Below are positions 10,494-22,063 of a stretch of DNA of 64,000 nt, piece after piece. The stretch is from Lithobates sylvaticus. Its lineage: Eukaryota > Chordata > Amphibia > Anura > Ranidae. The translations under genes and the position numbers were made by a program. Under the pieces are notes generated by a model. That model had not been told where the DNA came from. It did no database searches and was given only the letters and a program-made list of their open reading frames with translations. The stretch lies in the NCBI GenBank assembly GCA_028564925.1, contig CM053030.1:378817833-378881832 (forward strand). The letters are read 5' to 3'. Numbering within the stretch: position 1 is the stretch's first letter; each line of letters opens with the position of its first letter.

Positions 10494-10905
10494 CAGGGGG
10501 TCCCCGGGTTTCAAACAAGATAGGGACTGTAGGTTTGTTCTTAAGTTGAATCTGTTTGTAATTCGGAACACGTAGATTTTTTAAGTGTAGCTCCAGACAA
10601 AAAATCTATTTTAAGTTTTTTAGATAACATAGAGAAGGGTTATCACCCCTGTAACATTTGTTTTGCTGTCTGTGCCCCTGTTCAGAAGATTTCACCTCAC
10701 CTTCTGTCCCAATGACAATTGGATTTTGAAAATTTGGGGTTTGTTAGGGAAACATGGACTGGTGATAAAGCATCAGTGGAGACACCTTTTTCCCATATTA
10801 ACTCTTACATGAGTGAATTTCCCTTCCTAGGGGTGGATTTCCTCTCACTTCCTGTTGTCTTCCTCCGTTTGTAAGTAGGAGTCGTTTGTAAGTCGGGGAC
10901 CCCCT
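10494..10905. mobile_element. 412-bp MITE with CAGGGGGTCCCCGG ends
   Basis: The termini CAGGGGGTCCCCGG and CGGGGACCCCCTG are inverted. Nearby subterminal blocks (TTGTAATTCGGA and GTTTGTAAGTCGG) also pair. It lies inside an (AT)n tract, consistent with TA target preference, though the right flank reads TG. The ends resemble those of pogo/Tigger-type elements; that assignment is tentative. Confidence 0.7.
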
Positions 10906-11533
10906 GTGTATATATATATATATATATATATAAAATACGTTTACCACAAAAAACTTTTTTTAATAAAGATACTTCTTCTTCTTCCCTCCATTTGAGTAAT
11001 AGACTATTTCAGGCTTAGGGTGTGAAATCATAATAGTTTTTTTTTTTAAAAGACTATATTTGTGAAATAGGAAAAACAGACAAAGAAAGACAGATATAAG
11101 ATTGAATAGACACGATACTGTATTATTTAAAGGGCAACTGTTATTTTTTTAAATATATTGTAAGAAAAAAAAAATCATGAAGACATTACCATTTCTCTTG
11201 GATAAAGGTGGCCATAAGGAATGAATTTCCCCTAAACAGCAGGGGAAGTCATTCAGCTTCTGCACCACCCTGTGTGCCGGCATACATTTTCACAACTGAA
11301 TTCCCTACATTTGCTCTGAAACCTACTAAATACTATCTATATATTAAATCTCTAGCTTACTGGAGCTGTCAGAGTCATCTTCACAGGGGTTAAGGTTAAT
11401 GTGGACTGCATAGACTGTTATAAATGAAGAACCCTGAAGTAGGAATCTGATAACAGTCTGCTAGCAACTGAAACTAGCTAAGTAATTTAGGAAGACAAGC
11501 TGGTATCCACATGGAAAGAGAGCTCCCAGCTCC
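10906..11533. other. No gene recognised
   Basis: An (AT)n tract follows the MITE. The remainder is AT-rich with no supportable feature. Confidence 0.4.
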
Positions 11534-11900
11534 TTAACCACTTCCCGCAATAGGACATACCCGCACAACCTTGAGTTTAGGTGGTTATACTAGGATCAGC
11601 TGCAGCCATGATCCTGGAATCAAAATTTCTGCCAGTGATGCTTTTTTTTTTTTTTTTAAATGACATGAGTAGCTATACAGCTGCCCAATCCCTTTTACAA
11701 TGAGCAGAGCACCCCCCCCCCCCCCCCCCCCCCCCCACTGCTCACCAGTCACCACCATTCCTGGGCTCTAACAATTCACCAGGGGAACTCAGGACCACTG
11801 TGTGTGGTCTGGATGGCTTACCATAGAGAAGAAAGAGGAACATCTGCTCCCTGATCTTCCCTATTGCATATGAAACCAGAAATGATGAGGATTTTGTCAC
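11534..11900. mobile_element. TTAACCACTTCC-type MITE, left end, with 25-base C run
   Basis: TTAACCACTTCCCGC at 11534 matches the end of the TTAA MITEs at 22344 and 25247. A homopolymer of 25 C lies at 11712-11736. The right end was not located; the right limit is approximate. Confidence 0.5.
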
Positions 11901-13180
11901 TTTCAGTTTTGGTTCTTTGTTAACTGGCTATTACCAGCCCGTAAAGCAGCCAATCAGACCAATCTGTGTTTGATCGGTTGCATTGGAGGGCAGGGGAGAT
12001 ATCTGTGGTCTAAAAGAACCCAGATGTCTCAATAAAGTGTACCTGTTACTGCCTGGGCTATCACTATGAATGTTTTCCATCCCTTGTAATAGCAATAAAG
12101 TAAAAAAAAAAAAAAACTGTTTAAAGTCCCCCCCCCCCCCATGCGTTAATGTGCAAATGCAAACAAGCATATTTAAATTGTGATTGTGCCTATCAGGTAG
12201 TGTGAGATATCACTGCAAATGTCAGATAGAGATTAATAATTCTAGTGCCAGGCGTCCTCTTTAACTCTAAACTGGCAACCTGGCTTTTAAATGCTTTTAA
12301 ATTGTTGCCTATGGAAAATTTTATGTTCTGTAATTTGCTGACATTTCACCGGCATGCAAAATTCAAAATCTTGACATGTTTGGTATCATTTACAGGGTGC
12401 ACCATCATCTTTTTCTTTACCAGTTTGTTATTATATTGTGTTTGTGTGCACTAAGATCCATTTAAGTGTATTTTTTCCTGAAAATTTGCTTTTGCTAAAT
12501 GGTTTGGACAAATATTGTGCAACAGAAAAATTCTCAACAATGACTATTTATTCCCAAAGCATCTGCTTTCAGAAAATATATAATGTTATGTGTATAAATA
12601 TAATAATTTTGGAGGGTTCGAAGTACTTTTCTATAAAAAAAACAAACAAAAAAATGCTGATTTTAACAAGTATGTGAGAAATGTCAGAATTGCTCTGGGT
12701 GGCAAGTAAGAAATAAAATCATAGCTATTAATGGCTTGTTTTGTCTAGGGTTAAAAAAAAATACCTATCTTATTCCTTACTTCCCTGATAGTTGGCACTA
12801 TTCTTCACTGTCCAATTCTTCTGTACCACTGGTCCTACTTTGTACAGTACATGATCATGGCAGAGACCTGCAACCGAAGCGGTAGTGATTGTAATTTAAA
12901 ATTTTTTGATAATTTTCAACATAAAAATAAATGTTAATTAATTGACTTTGATATTTTAAGTACCTTACTTAATTTTCATTAGTTCTTAAAACACACCTTT
13001 TACATTTACGAAAATAATGTATAATATTAAGTAATCTAGACAAAGCTTTTAAGGTATGTGCATTTCCTTATTCTAATTGAGTCACATTTACTTTAAAAAA
13101 AATTATCTTTTCATTAGACTGAAATTGTGGGATGCATGTTTGCCAAACGTGCAACCTCACAAGTTTTGATGCTGTATATT
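11901..13180. other. No gene recognised
   Basis: AT-rich sequence with short non-conserved frames, including hydrophobic ones near 12245-12680 that show no domain or homologue I recognise. Confidence 0.4.
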
Positions 13181-13545
13181 TTAAAGTGGTTGTAAACCCT
13201 TACAGACCACTTTTACCTACAGGTAAGCTTACCTGTAGGTGCAAGAAATATCTCCTAAACCTACACGTTTAGGAGATATTTGCAAAAGACAGGCACTGCT
13301 GTGTACGCTGGCACCGCTGTGACTTCATTGCGGCTCCAGCCAGTCACAGCGCCGGAGCCGCGATACCCGGAAGTCACTCTGGGATAGATGGCAGCATCGG
13401 AGGAGGACAACGAGGGTCGCTTCGGGGGCTTCCATCTCAGGTAAGTTATTCATAATGAGCTAGTATGCTATGCATACTAGCTCATTATGCCTTTGCCTTG
13501 CAGGGTCTATTTTTTCTTTTTACTTTGGCTTTACTTCATCTTTAA
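13181..13545. mobile_element. TTAA-flanked MITE (AGTGGTTGTAAACC type)
   Basis: TTAA at 13181-13184 and 13542-13545 flanks an element opening AGTGGTTGTAAACCC and closing in the inverse of AGATGAAGTAAAG. Internal small palindromes include TAAGCTTACCTGTAGG and ATGAGCTAGTATGC. The same left end occurs at 48781. The element is non-coding and piggyBac-like by target site. Confidence 0.65.
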
Positions 13546-14015
13546 CTGCTTGCTGACCGCCGGCTGTCTATTGACGGCCAGGTGGCGCAGCTCTCATGGC
13601 GGGAGGGCGTCATATGACACCCCTGCCTTTTCGGCCCACCAGGGGATGCGCATGTTACAAGGGACTCGGTGCACGTGCCAGGCGGCCACGATGTCCGCTG
13701 GGCACCCGCGATTAGCCGGTAACACAGCAGGACCGTGGATCTGTGTGTGTAAACACACAGATCCACGGCCCTGTCAGAGGAGAGGAGACCGATGGTGTGT
13801 TCTCAATACAGAAAAACACTGATCGGTCTCCTCCCCTTGTCAATCCCCTCCCCCTACAGTTAGAATCACTCCCAGGGAACATGTTAACCCCTTCAGCGCC
13901 CCCTAGTGGTTAACCTCTTACCTGCCAGTCACATTTATACAGTAATCAATGCTGTTTCATTGCACGGATTGCTGTATAAATATGAATGGTCCCAAAAATG
14001 TGTTAAAAGTGTCCG
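13542..14015. mobile_element. TTAA MITE (CNGCTTGCCGACC type), truncated
   Basis: It starts at the same TTAA that ends the preceding MITE. The interior (CATTTATACAGTAATCAATGCTG ... GGTCCCAAAAATGTG ... GTGTCCGATATGTC) is the inverse of the matching part of the MITE at 22344. The copy stops abruptly near 14015, so the second half is missing. Confidence 0.75.
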
Positions 14016-15299
14016 ATATGTCAAAATGCTAGAGTGCAATTTACCTAATGGGGAAACTATATAGATTGACCTGTGTGTCCCCAAGGAAAGACATTGGTAG
14101 GGTTTTACCCTTACTTCCTGTTTGGCTATGTGACAGGAAGTGAATACATTTGAAGGAGAAAGTGGCAAAATTTGTGAGGTGTCTTCACCCTGACAAGACT
14201 TCTAATCCCTCTGCACTCTATCCCCAAGCAAAAATAAGAAAGGATTTAATTTAGTTTAACTTTGCAAAGACACATTCTTGTGTCTTCAGTTCAACTGTGA
14301 TGCATGCCAATTGCCCATTTAGACTTGTTTAATATAAAACACCAGTTGCACTAGAAACATTTGTTAGTCCAGTCCTGGAAATCTGCATCTGCTTTACTAT
14401 TAATTTACATCAAAATATGGATTCCTGCAGCTAAATGTACAAAATGCATCTAGATGCATGACTGATGTCTATGCGAGATGTGCACATAAGTATGTGTCCG
14501 TGGCACATATCTGGTTCCTGGAAGTGGCAGGCAGCACACAGGAATGACATCACGCCCCTACAGGAAGTTGCTTGTACTGCAGCTAATTTCTTCCCACCAC
14601 CATGCCCCACTCACTGTCCTCTGAGGAAGAGATGATCCTTATTTGCAAATTAAATTAAATATATATATTTTTTTAACATTGGCTAAAAGCTAGAAAGCAC
14701 ACAAAATCCTGCGAGCCACAACTGACCAGATGCCCATTAAATGTATAGAGAAAGAAAAAGTTGCTGACATTAGTAAAATAATTAGTAAATACTACGCCGT
14801 GCTATAAATATGATCTCATCAAAAATATAATAGGATCAATATAAGAAACAGCAGCTAAAATCAGAACAAATTGTAAAATAAATGAATTGAAAAGTGCTGT
14901 GCTATGCAATATGCACGATACACCCAATAATTGGATACCAAATGTACCATAGAAACACACAAATATTGACCAATGGTGAAGTGCCAGTAAATAATAAATA
15001 AAAAAATGAGTGGAAACTCAAATGCACAGTAAGTATATAGTGCTCATGTGAAAAAAACATATAGGTTCATAAAGTTCGTAGAAGTCCATAAAATATATGC
15101 GAGAAAAAAAAATGGAAATGCAACAGGCTAAATGCATTGGGTACCCCTTTTACTCAGAAACAGCCCGATGGGAGTGGTCTGCCCACTGTGCATTCTGGGT
15201 AAGGGTATTTAAGGTACTGTTGCCTTATGAGTGTATGTGAAATCTCCATTAATATCTGTGAAATATTGTAATTATGAATATATCTCTTTTTGCTTGCAG
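14016..15299. other. No gene recognised
   Basis: AT-rich sequence without a convincing repeat boundary or frame. Confidence 0.4.
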
Positions 15300-15369
15300 C
15301 TATGAAAGCTGGGCAAAAGCCTTCCTCCCAAGCTCTTGTTAATTGCAGACATTGCGGGGCCGAGACTTG

Positions 15370-15990
15370 AAGACACTAACAATGGGGAGCCAATTTCATT
15401 GTTTGTCACCTATTCACTATAAACAACCCCATGCCGGGATAGGTAATGAAGTAAGTCCCACCCCGGAATCAATTCTTAACTTCCCAGCTAAATTCTCTTG
15501 CTCAGAATAATTACTAGGAGTTGCATTAAAGGGGGCTGGCTTAGACTAAGTATAGAGAAAATAACCAATCAGAATGCACTCTAAGCCAGCCAATGAGACA
15601 TCAGCCTGGTTTTTGAAATACTCAGAGGAAAGGGGAGGCAACATTCTTTTTTCGGGGGAACCAGCGAGCAGAATGGAGCTAAGGTAACTGATAGCTAGCA
15701 GGGGAAGCCATGCCCTGCTATTTGTAACTAAACATGCGTGTAGACCACGGTCTGAAGGAATATAATCTAAATTCCTTTATGTATATATTTTTATTCCAAC
15801 CTAGCATTTTATGCCTTGATGTGCTAGAGATTTGTGTATTAGCTACACTTTTAACTACCTGTAATAAATACTATTATGATAAAAGTTTTTCCTCCTGGTC
15901 AATAGAACTCTCATTTAACCCATATCATATTTTGTGATTAATAAATCAGAAATAGAGATTATACAGGTTAAGAGTACAAACGCCATTTTT
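15370..15990 (+). mobile_element. Possible LTR-like regulatory block (uncertain)
   Basis: The block has two CCAAT motifs (AACCAATCAGAATG and GCCAATGAGAC), then AATAAA twice (about 15863 and 15941), then TGGGGTTCGTTATCCCGACC just after 15990, which could be a tRNA primer-binding site. That order is typical of the first LTR and leader of a retrovirus-like element. No second copy was found in the window, so this is a hypothesis for a broken fossil element. Confidence 0.3.
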
Positions 15991-16601
15991 TGGGGTTCGT
16001 TATCCCGACCTCATGGCCCTCCTGACCTAAGGTGTTTGCTGCCTTACTCTGTCTCGGGGCCGGCTGGCCCGAGGCTTCGCAACTGAAGGGTAGGCCCAGA
16101 GGCTCTGGGGCCTACCAATCCAGGGGTGGTCCTGTGCTGTCTTGCCTGTGGGGAAAAGCCAAGCGACTGGAGGATCCAGGGGAGGACTTTTTCAGGAGAG
16201 GACCGAGCAACAAGGCTGGTATCTCTGGAAGAGCCTGTGGGGTCACTTACCACACAGTACCACCGGACCGGCTGAAAAAAACTGGTAATGTGTGACAGTT
16301 CTTTTGATTTTGCAACAAGTTGCTGGTTGTGCCTTCCTGTGGCAGAGGATTGCACAATGATTTCGCTAAGTTGACAAGTCTGTGGCAGAGACTTTGACTG
16401 AGCATCTCATCGTCTGCTAGGTCAGTGAGAGAGGCCTATCCGGTGATTGCTGGATCCAGTTTGTGGAAGCTGTTTGTCCTCTGGAAGAAGGAAATACCTC
16501 TAACCCGCAAATTTACAAGGTACCTGAATTCCCCTTAACCCTCTATCCCTCTATTGCAAAATTGATGTTCTTTAATAAAGCTTTGGAAAAAGGACTAAGT
16601 G

Positions 16602-16730
16602 TCGGAGCCAATATTCTTTAATCAACTCTACAACGGGACCTTTAGGATGGACACAGCTAAAAGGTGAGGTAACGGTAAGCCCAACAAAAACCAGCAGCTC
16701 CTTCGGGATCAGTGCTACATGTTGAGGCTT
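16602..16730. repeat. Left copy of ~130-bp direct repeat
   Basis: AAGTGTCGGAGCCAATATT ... CAGTGCTACAT matches 20757-20885 in direct orientation with about ten differences. AATAAAGC lies just upstream. The pair may be the ends of LTRs of one old element spanning 16-21 kb. Confidence 0.75.
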
Positions 16731-17351
16731 GAGTCTGGCATTTGCCGTTACCTTTTACAACTCAAGGAAATTAGTCACTGGGAACTTATGCAATAGAGGG
16801 TTCTGGACTGTGCCATATTTTTTCCACGAGGGGTTAATTGCGGGTCAATGCCTGGCATATGAGTCGTGGGCAGAGTCAAGAAAGCCCGGGAGTTACGTGA
16901 CCAGGGGAGCCAGTGGGAGGAGTCTTCCGTTTACTTGCTGAGTGAGATACCGCGTGTGTGTCTAAGCATTCAGAGGGAAGGATCTGTTTGTTGCCGCAAT
17001 GTTCCGAATACCAGGAATGCAGTCTGCTATGGGACCCAGGATGTTCTCTGGGGGTACCACTACAAGTGTCAGATTGCCTGGAACACTATTGACGGACACT
17101 GGAATTCACCTGAAACCGCATGGGCGTTTCATACTGTAAATGGCAGGAGATGTCAAGGCCTTGGGCATGTTGTGCAACCGGTGCGAGGGATTGTCTGCAA
17201 ACCCCCGTCCATTTGTCCGATGCCTACACTGCGGGGAGTACCTGTTCGCAGTAGAACAACCCACCGTGCCACCTCGTGCCTACCGGATGGATTGGGCCAG
17301 GGGCATCACCATAGAGGAGACCACTACGTTCACTCCTATGGCCAGGCCTAC

Positions 17352-18004
17352 TGTCACGTACCTGGATCGTGAGCCTGGCGTGTAGAGGAGAGCTTTGCTT
17401 GCTGCACCGGCTTGTGGGCCCTGAGGTTGAGACAGTAGCCACAGAAGCACAGAGATGCAGGAGTGCCTGGGTTCAGTCCAGTATTGTTATGGCTGGATGC
17501 TCGTGGCAGGAGATGCAGCAGGCAGACCGGTAGAGCTGGGTAGACCAAGACCGTGGTGGACTGTAATGCAGCAGGAACAGGAACTGGTGCGATCCACAGG
17601 ACAGGAATGCAGCAGGCTGGAGGAGCACATGCAGAGTCAGGCAGGCCGGGTCAGCAATGTTCTGGTGGATCAGGCAGAGCAGCAGGCAGAAGGGAAGTCC
17701 AATAAGCAAGCCGAGGTCAGGGTATCAAGCAGACAAGGTTAGTAGGAGAAAGCCGGGTCAGAGATCAGAAGTCAGCACAGATAACGGATTTCAGGGTACA
17801 CAGAAGCTGCAGACCGAAACAGCAAGAAGTCCTGGGTGCAATCACCTTAAATAGCCCCATTGGTGCCAACGTTGGTGACAGGCGCACGTGTGTGCGCTGG
17901 CGCATGTGTGAACACACACGTGTGCTCACTTGTGAGCGCCGACGCGCCATTAATGTGTGCTTCTGTTGTGCAATTCCTGCTGCACGGCCACGCCTTTCCT
18001 GACA
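17352..18004 (-). mobile_element. Solo LTR, minus strand, 653 bp
   Basis: The ends are TGTCA and TGACA. The 5-bp flanks CCTAC and CCTAT (17347-17351 and 18005-18009) are a near-match target duplication. On the minus strand it opens TGTCAGGAAAGG, as does the LTR at 18799, and has a TATTTAAGG-like TATA element. Size and 5-bp duplication fit Ty3/Gypsy-type elements. No internal region is attached. Confidence 0.7.
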
Positions 18005-18798
18005 CCTATGTTCTCAAAGCCTGCTACACCGAGTGTTCCCAAGGGAGATGGTGCTGTTACTTCCATCTGAGGAACAACAGTGGACATCACTAGAGCTGTC
18101 GCTTTTACCACCCCCCCACTTTACTGCGTCTACCCAAAAGAAGGTGGGGTACGTGAAAGCCTTCCGCGGCCGCGGTCGAGGCCTACCTCAGAGAATGCCT
18201 GAACCGGATCTGGAGAAAGAGATCACTCCAGAGGAATCCACGCCAGGAACGGGGGGAAATCTGGGGAAAATGTACATAGAGGGACTGTTTGTAGATATGT
18301 ACCCGCAGAGGAGTTACAGGACTCTGAAATAGACTCTCTCTCTCTGATGTATCGGGAGATGGTGACCTGTTTGAAACCATGTCCCAGGAGATGCTGTGGG
18401 CAAATGCTGATGATGTTGCGTCAGCGTGTAACGTATCTGACTGAATAGCAAGGAACTCAGGGAGTACATCACCTTGTGTAGAAACCCCTGTCACTATTAG
18501 CGAGACTTTGCCCAAAGATGCCAGTTTGTTCGGGTCAAAGAAGTTACGCATTTATGCTATGGTGCAAAAATCGCCAACCTCATGGGGGGATTAGGAAGCG
18601 CCCGATCTCTGCCGAGACTCGCCCGATCACATCGGTTATTGAACAAATGGGTGGCCACAGAGTATGGGCTGGAGTTTCCCTACATCCCCAAAGAGGTTAT
18701 GCAAGATATCGAGGAAGACAGAGAAAGTTCGTACGCCGAAGATGTTTGGGACTATTTAAAAGTGCCAAACCTTTCAGAAAACCAGGGTGTTCTTCCAG

Positions 18799-19516
18799 TG
18801 TCAGGAAAGGTTCCATCCGCTGATGAAACTGCCTGATATTTGGCGTGCAGTACTGTGGTCCACCAGCAGGTGTCTACTGGCAGTCTGTAACTGCCAGGGG
18901 AGCTTTTCCTTGTTGATAGTAGTATGTCATCTTTGGGCCGCAGTACTGGCATCCACCAGCGGATGGATCCTGGCAGTGTGGAGTAGTCAGCACCTCTTGC
19001 AATCAGGTGTTACTTGAGACCAATTACAGGCATATAAATACCCAGCAGGCCCTCACACGCTTGCCTTGGTATCTTTCTTCCATGTGCTTTGACTTGCGGC
19101 CTGTATCCTGAACCCTGTAACCTGCATCTGAGCCTGAGCCTGTACCCGATCCCATCCTGATCCTGTGTTCCTGTTCCCTTGTAGCCTTTCCCATCCTTAA
19201 TCACCCTCTCCTGTCCTTCCCTTGTTCATCTGCTGATCCTCTGTGTATGACCCTGGCCTGGCTAACATTTGTGATTCCGGAACTGCCCTTGTTATCTGCT
19301 TATCTTCTGTGTATGGGCCTGGCTAACGTGTTTGATTTCGGTACTTCCTTTTGGCTGTATATATTATCTGTTGTTTGTTGGTTGAGCACTATTTGTATTT
19401 GGGGTGTTTACTTAATTATGTCACTTACCTTAAATAAACATTATTCTCATTCACTTTACATGCGTTTTGGTTTCCTCTTTGCAGTCCACAAAATCTGGTC
19501 ACACTGGTTCATGACA
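18799..19516 (+). mobile_element. Solo LTR, plus strand, 718 bp
   Basis: It opens TGTCAGGAAAGG, closes CATGACA, and is flanked by exact 5-bp duplications TCCAG (18794-18798 and 19517-19521). It has a TATA element (ATATAAATACCC near 19033), a CCTG-rich pyrimidine stretch and AATAAA near 19434. It inserted inside a short open frame of the older surrounding element. Ty3/Gypsy type by size, ends and duplication length. Confidence 0.85.
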
Positions 19517-20189
19517 TCCAGTACGGATGATCGGTTTACCTGATGTCTTTTACATTGGAGCTATGGGAGACACATCTATGCAGACAAAGTGATCATTTGC
19601 TGGCCGGGAAAAGATAACATTGTGTATTTTATCACAACTGTGAATACTAAAGGGAAAGCTGTAACTTTGCCTGATCCCCGCTTTTATTGGTGATCGAATA
19701 CAGTGACTGTTCTGTTGATGTCAATTCAGGAAAGAGGAACTTTCAAACTACAAGAACTTTGGGGAGTATAGTCAGGTAGTATTAACTCATAGAGAAAAAC
19801 TTGGGGTCAAGATTATCTACCTGTCACAGTACTTGCATTAAGGACTTGTGTTACAGTGTCTTCTGCCACTAGGTGGTGGAAGTTTGTACAACAGAGGTTG
19901 AACTTTTGCACTTAGTTACTACAAACAAAGCAGGGGAAAGAAAGTGTAATTTCCACGGAAATGGGTGGGGGGAAATGGGGGGAAATACTGATTTGTGTGT
20001 TCTTGTTCTTTCTGTGTGTTTTTGTTTCAGGATTCAACTGGATCTACTATCAAGCTGCTGAAGAGTGGGTGGCCTAGATAGATAGTTAGGAGTTGGAAGT
20101 TATGTTGTTGTAATCCTTCTATGTGTGAAACTGCTAATTGTACTATGTGTTATTACCTTACCCTTTTTCCCTCCCTATCCAAATTTTGG

Positions 20190-20756
20190 GATTCTGGGAC
20201 TGTGACATCATATGGGGGCGGGGACACCATGTGACATGAGCATGTGACCCGCCCCTTGTCCCTATATAAGTCACATCACAGCCTGTCTCTGCCATTACGG
20301 CCAGAGAGAGTGTCGTGTCAACATCGGATGAAGAAAGTAGAGCAAAAAGCAGAAGCAGAAGGCGCGGGGGTGACAGCGACGACGGCAACAGAAGCCCCCG
20401 CCACCGGCAAGAACAGAAGAGTCCCCCGAAGTCGCAACAAGACCCCCAGACAACGGCGGCGATGAAGAAGAAAGCCGGCTCCTCCGCTAGTGAAAGAGCT
20501 AGGTGAAAGAGCAGAAGATATCGGAGGAGTCCGGCGAGAGTCCGTGTGTGGGCAAGTCCGTTCATTTCAAAAGTCTTGCAGACTTTCGCCAAAACTCCGG
20601 CGGACTGTCCGCCGGAAAAGTCCGGGCGTGTGTGGGCAAGTCCACACGTTCGGAAAGTCCGGCGGACCTCCGCTGGAAAGTGCGGCGGTTTGTCCGCTGG
20701 ACTAGGTCCGTCGGACAATCCCGTGGGAAAGTCCGAGCGTGTGTACGCCGCATAAG
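20190..20756. mobile_element. Half of a palindromic element, FB copy E
   Basis: The sequence runs from the FB centre (GACTGTGACATCATATGGGGGCGGGG) outward through TATA and the GA-rich segment. It then jumps to outer sequence ending GTGTACGCCGCA followed by TAA. That end matches copy D (53910-56120). The left half and the AATAAA/hairpin part of this arm are absent. The right flank TAAGTGTC matches the uninterrupted site GGACTAAGTGTC at about 16596, showing that it inserted into TAA and later lost its left side. Confidence 0.75.
20263..20269 (+). promoter_or_regulatory. TATA box, FB copy E
   Basis: TATATAA in the same context (CCCTTGTCCCTATATAAG) as in copy D, some 50 bp from the core centre. 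Confidence 0.5.
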
Positions 20757-20873
20757 TGTCAGAGCCAATATTCTTTAATCAACTCTACAATGGGACCCTT
20801 AAGACGGACACAGCTAAAAGGTGATGTAACGGTAAGCCCAACAAAAATCAGCAACTCCTTCAGGAGTCAGTGC

Positions 20874-20885
<12 letters not shown>
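20757..20885. repeat. Right copy of ~130-bp direct repeat
   Basis: Direct repeat of 16602-16730. It begins at the TAA target duplication of FB copy E and ends in a (TA)n tract. Confidence 0.75.
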
Positions 20886-20926
<41 letters not shown>

Positions 20927-20932
20927 ATATGT
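20876..20932. repeat. (TA)n microsatellite
   Basis: About 28 TA dinucleotides, slightly interrupted near the right end by ACATATACATA. Confidence 0.95.
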
Positions 20933-21489
20933 AATAAAGTGCTCATGTGTAGACAGAGTGTCATGCTGTGCTTCTAATCAATATGCAGGGTAGTCAATGC
21001 AATCAAAAAACAGCTTGGTAGGTGTTCAAATGTACCAAGGTGTTCTCCCTCCTGTGATCCCCTAGGTAGTGAACCTTAGAGCGTGCGCCTTAGCGATTAA
21101 GCCAAGTCTAAACACGCATTTGAACCTCCTCTGAGCTCAGAAGGGAAAATTGCATCCAGGGCTCCTCAGTGAAATACCTCAGTTTATGCAAAAATAAAAG
21201 CGTTTGATAGTGTAATAGGTTTAAACAATTTAATGAACACAAGCAAACAAACCCTAATACAGGGTACTTACATTTATAAAGTGCATCTAGTGTACCACTC
21301 TATTGCCAGCAATAACCAATAAGATCCAGATACTGGAAAGGTATGGGGATGATGTGTGTTTCCTCCTATGGCAGGTAGACTGCTCCTTGTTCCATTGTGT
21401 CCCCTCCCCAATGCGTATTTGATACAGGGAATTCGTATCTACTTAAGGTGGTGTTTGTGTGGGTCTCTAACACACATTCAGACATATTA
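20933..21489. other. No gene recognised
   Basis: No supportable reading frame or repeat boundary in this stretch. Confidence 0.4.
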
Positions 21490-21654
21490 GGGCCAATTTA
21501 CCTACCAGCATGTTTTTAGAGTGTGGGAGGAAACCCACGCAGGCACATGGAGAACATGCAAATTCCAGGCAGATGGTGTCACGGGCAGGATTCAAACCAA
21601 AGACCCTTTTTGCTGCTAGGTGAAAGTGCTAACCACTACACCACTGTGCTGCCC
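21490..21654 (-). mobile_element. tRNA-derived SINE
   Basis: On the minus strand it begins GGGCAGCACAGTGGTGTAGTGG, with a pol III A-box-like segment. A B box, GGTTTGAATCC, follows, then GCATGTTCTCCATGTGCC and GGTTTCCTCCCACACTC. This head and body are typical of widespread vertebrate tRNA-derived SINEs. It carries no protein and would need LINE machinery to move. Confidence 0.8.
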
Positions 21655-21753
21655 AAATATATATCTATAGATGTAGGTTATTGTGTCCACCAGCAGAGAG
21701 AAGTTGGATAGATGCCACACTCCAAATTCTGGAGGCATAGAAATGGTCCAGCA

Positions 21754-21898
21754 CAGGGGTCTATAAAACTACGGCCCTCCAGTTGTTTAGGAACTACAAT
21801 TCCCACCATGCCTAGTCATGTCTGTGAATGTCAGAGTTTTACAATGCCTCATGGAATATGTAGTTCCTGGAGGGCCGTCGTTTGAAGATTCATGATCC
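21754..21898. mobile_element. hAT-like MITE (GGCCCTCCAG type), older copy
   Basis: It has the same palindromic plan as the next element, with GGCCCTCCAGTTGTT ... GGAGGGCCGTCG arms, but diverged ends. It lies immediately left of the next copy. No clean target duplication was found. Confidence 0.65.
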
Positions 21899-21906
21899 CT
21901 CTAGCA

Positions 21907-22063
21907 CAGAGGTCTCAAACTGGTGGCCCTCCAGCTGTTGCAAAACTACAAGTCCCATCATGCCTCTGCCTGTGGGAGTCATGCTTGTAATGGTCAGCCT
22001 TGCAATGCCTCATGGGACATGTAGTTTTGCAACAGCTGGAGGGCCGCCAGTTTGAGACCTCTG
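21907..22063. mobile_element. hAT-like MITE, 157 bp, 8-bp target duplication
   Basis: A near-perfect palindrome opens CAGAGGTCTCAAACTGG and closes in its inverse. The flanks CTCTAGCA at 21899-21906 and 22064-22071 are an exact 8-bp duplication, the length made by hAT transposases. Non-coding. Confidence 0.9.

Larger units (their letters stand above)
16731..20189 (+). mobile_element. Unresolved decayed element lying between direct repeats
   Basis: After setting aside two later solo-LTR insertions (17352-18004 and 18799-19516), this stretch has about 2 kb of sequence with short plus-strand frames. One (17140-17385) carries a CNRC ... CLHC cysteine pair that could bind zinc. Another, just left of the second solo LTR, encodes a charged segment. 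None matches a family I recognise. Position between direct repeats suggests a broken virus-like or LTR-type fossil, but a host retrocopy cannot be excluded. Confidence 0.35.

Noticed and set aside
20158-20718. 186-aa minus-strand frame
   Set aside because: It lies antisense across FB copy E and its outer arm; the composition follows the palindrome and there is no homologue.
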